This document shows positions 63,623 to 64,000 of a stretch of DNA of 64,000 nucleotides, piece by piece. Both the position numbers and the translations under genes were made by a program. Location: positions 1,240,001-1,304,000 of the forward strand of contig NZ_JASVWF010000001.1 in NCBI RefSeq assembly GCF_030286555.1, read 5' to 3'. Under the pieces are notes generated by a model. That model saw nothing but the letters and a program-made list of their open reading frames with translations, was not told the DNA's origin and did no database searches. Every line of letters starts with the position of its first letter. Positions within the stretch are counted from its first letter, which is position 1. This DNA is from Actinomycetospora termitidis. GTDB lineage: Bacteria > Actinomycetota > Actinomycetes > Mycobacteriales > Pseudonocardiaceae.

Positions 63623-63650
63623 CGTGACCCGGCAATGGGCCATCCGTTGA
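63623..63650 (+). promoter_or_regulatory. BldN-like promoter motif, array gene 7
   Basis: CGTGAC (63623-63628), exactly 16 bp, CGTTGA (63645-63650), 73 bp before ATG 63724, with CGAACGGGCGAACG upstream. Confidence 0.6.
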
Positions 63651-63723
63651 CTGCGACGTGGCCGATCATGCGTCGCATGGAACGGCGCACGACGACCGAC
63701 GACGACCTTCGGGGGAATACCAC

Positions 63724-64000
63724 ATGTCGATGCTGCGCAAGACCGTTCTCACCACCGCGATCATCGGGGCCGGCCTCGGTTCCATGTCCGGTGCCGCCTT
63801 CGCGTGGGACAACCACGGGCACGGCGACGCCAAGGGCTGCTCGAACGAGATCGCCGCGGCGGCCGAGAACGGCTCGGGCGACTCGCTGGGCGACACGACC
63901 GGCGGCGACCAGGCCCTCGACGCCAGCAACGTCTGCGACATCCTGAACGACAACTCGATCGGCAGCGAGAACAACGTCGCGACCGCCGGTGGCGCCATCC
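63724..64000 (+). CDS. Small secreted two-cysteine Asn-rich protein, array gene 7 (3' end cut by window)
   Basis: The first 92 residues are visible. Signal peptide MSMLRKTVLTTAIIGAGLGS..., ending GAAFA. The mature part starts WDNHGHGDAKGCSN, then LGDTTGGDQAL, SNVCDILNDNSIGSENN and the start of the Gly-rich turn. Cys-Cys distance 31. The upstream CGTGAC-N16-CGTTGA motif and GGGGGAA ribosome site match the other members. The array may continue beyond the window. Confidence 0.88.
   Translation, partial: MSMLRKTVLTTAIIGAGLGSMSGAAFAWDNHGHGDAKGCSNEIAAAAENGSGDSLGDTTGGDQALDASNVCDILNDNSIGSENNVATAGGAI

Overview
The window is high-GC actinobacterial DNA, probably from a filamentous member of the Pseudonocardiales. 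The evidence is very high GC in third codon positions, many GTG starts, and 4-bp ATGA/GTGA overlaps between neighbours. It also has LexA boxes of the TCGAAC-N4-GTTCGA type and a sucC-sucD-(34 kDa antigen family)-(DUF6350/PerM)-purN-purH order matching, as I recall it, Mycobacterium Rv0951-Rv0957. No rRNA, tRNA, CRISPR array, insertion sequence or integrase is visible.

Layout. 0-5.1 kb: a sensor kinase cut by the window edge, a frameshifted membrane gene, an NTF2-like protein, an M23 peptidase and a lipase. 5.2-14.6 kb: a large membrane protein, then the sucCD to purH block. 14.7-24.4 kb: an SOS mutasome (imuA'-imuB and dnaE2, each behind a perfect LexA box) with a SNF2 ATPase and a SWIM-domain protein between them. 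24.5-33.1 kb: an acetate-transporter-like protein, a K+ channel with two RCK domains, folD, DUF3017, icd and two tandem AI-2E family transporters. 33.2-45.7 kb: a purine catabolism and uptake cluster holding uricase, xanthine permease, an allantoinase-like protein without its metal-bridging lysine, a 2-oxoglutarate oxygenase, guanine deaminase, a two-gene xanthine dehydrogenase with FeS and Mo subunits fused, and a four-gene ABC importer.

45.7-53.1 kb: a convergent F420-dependent-type oxidoreductase faces a tightly overlapped operon of response regulator, histidine kinase, CofG, a CofH homologue with no radical-SAM cysteine motif, and a Baeyer-Villiger-type monooxygenase. 53.1-59.4 kb: YihY, a D-Ala-D-Ala carboxypeptidase, a coiled-coil protein, a 'primosomal'-annotated protein type and a haloalkane dehalogenase.

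59.5-64 kb: the most unusual region, an array of seven paralogous small secreted proteins (the last cut by the window edge). Each has a near-identical signal peptide, two cysteines 31-32 residues apart and Asn/Gly-rich tails. Five are preceded by a CGTGAC-N16/17-CGTTG(A/G) motif that closely resembles the Streptomyces sigma-BldN promoter, which drives chaplin and rodlin genes. Most units end in their own strong hairpin, so they look like independently transcribed surface or aerial-hypha proteins of an undescribed family.

A palindromic element of about 53 bp occurs four times (2.8, 30.4, 45.7, 54.2 kb), always just after a stop codon, and probably acts as a mobile or amplified terminator.
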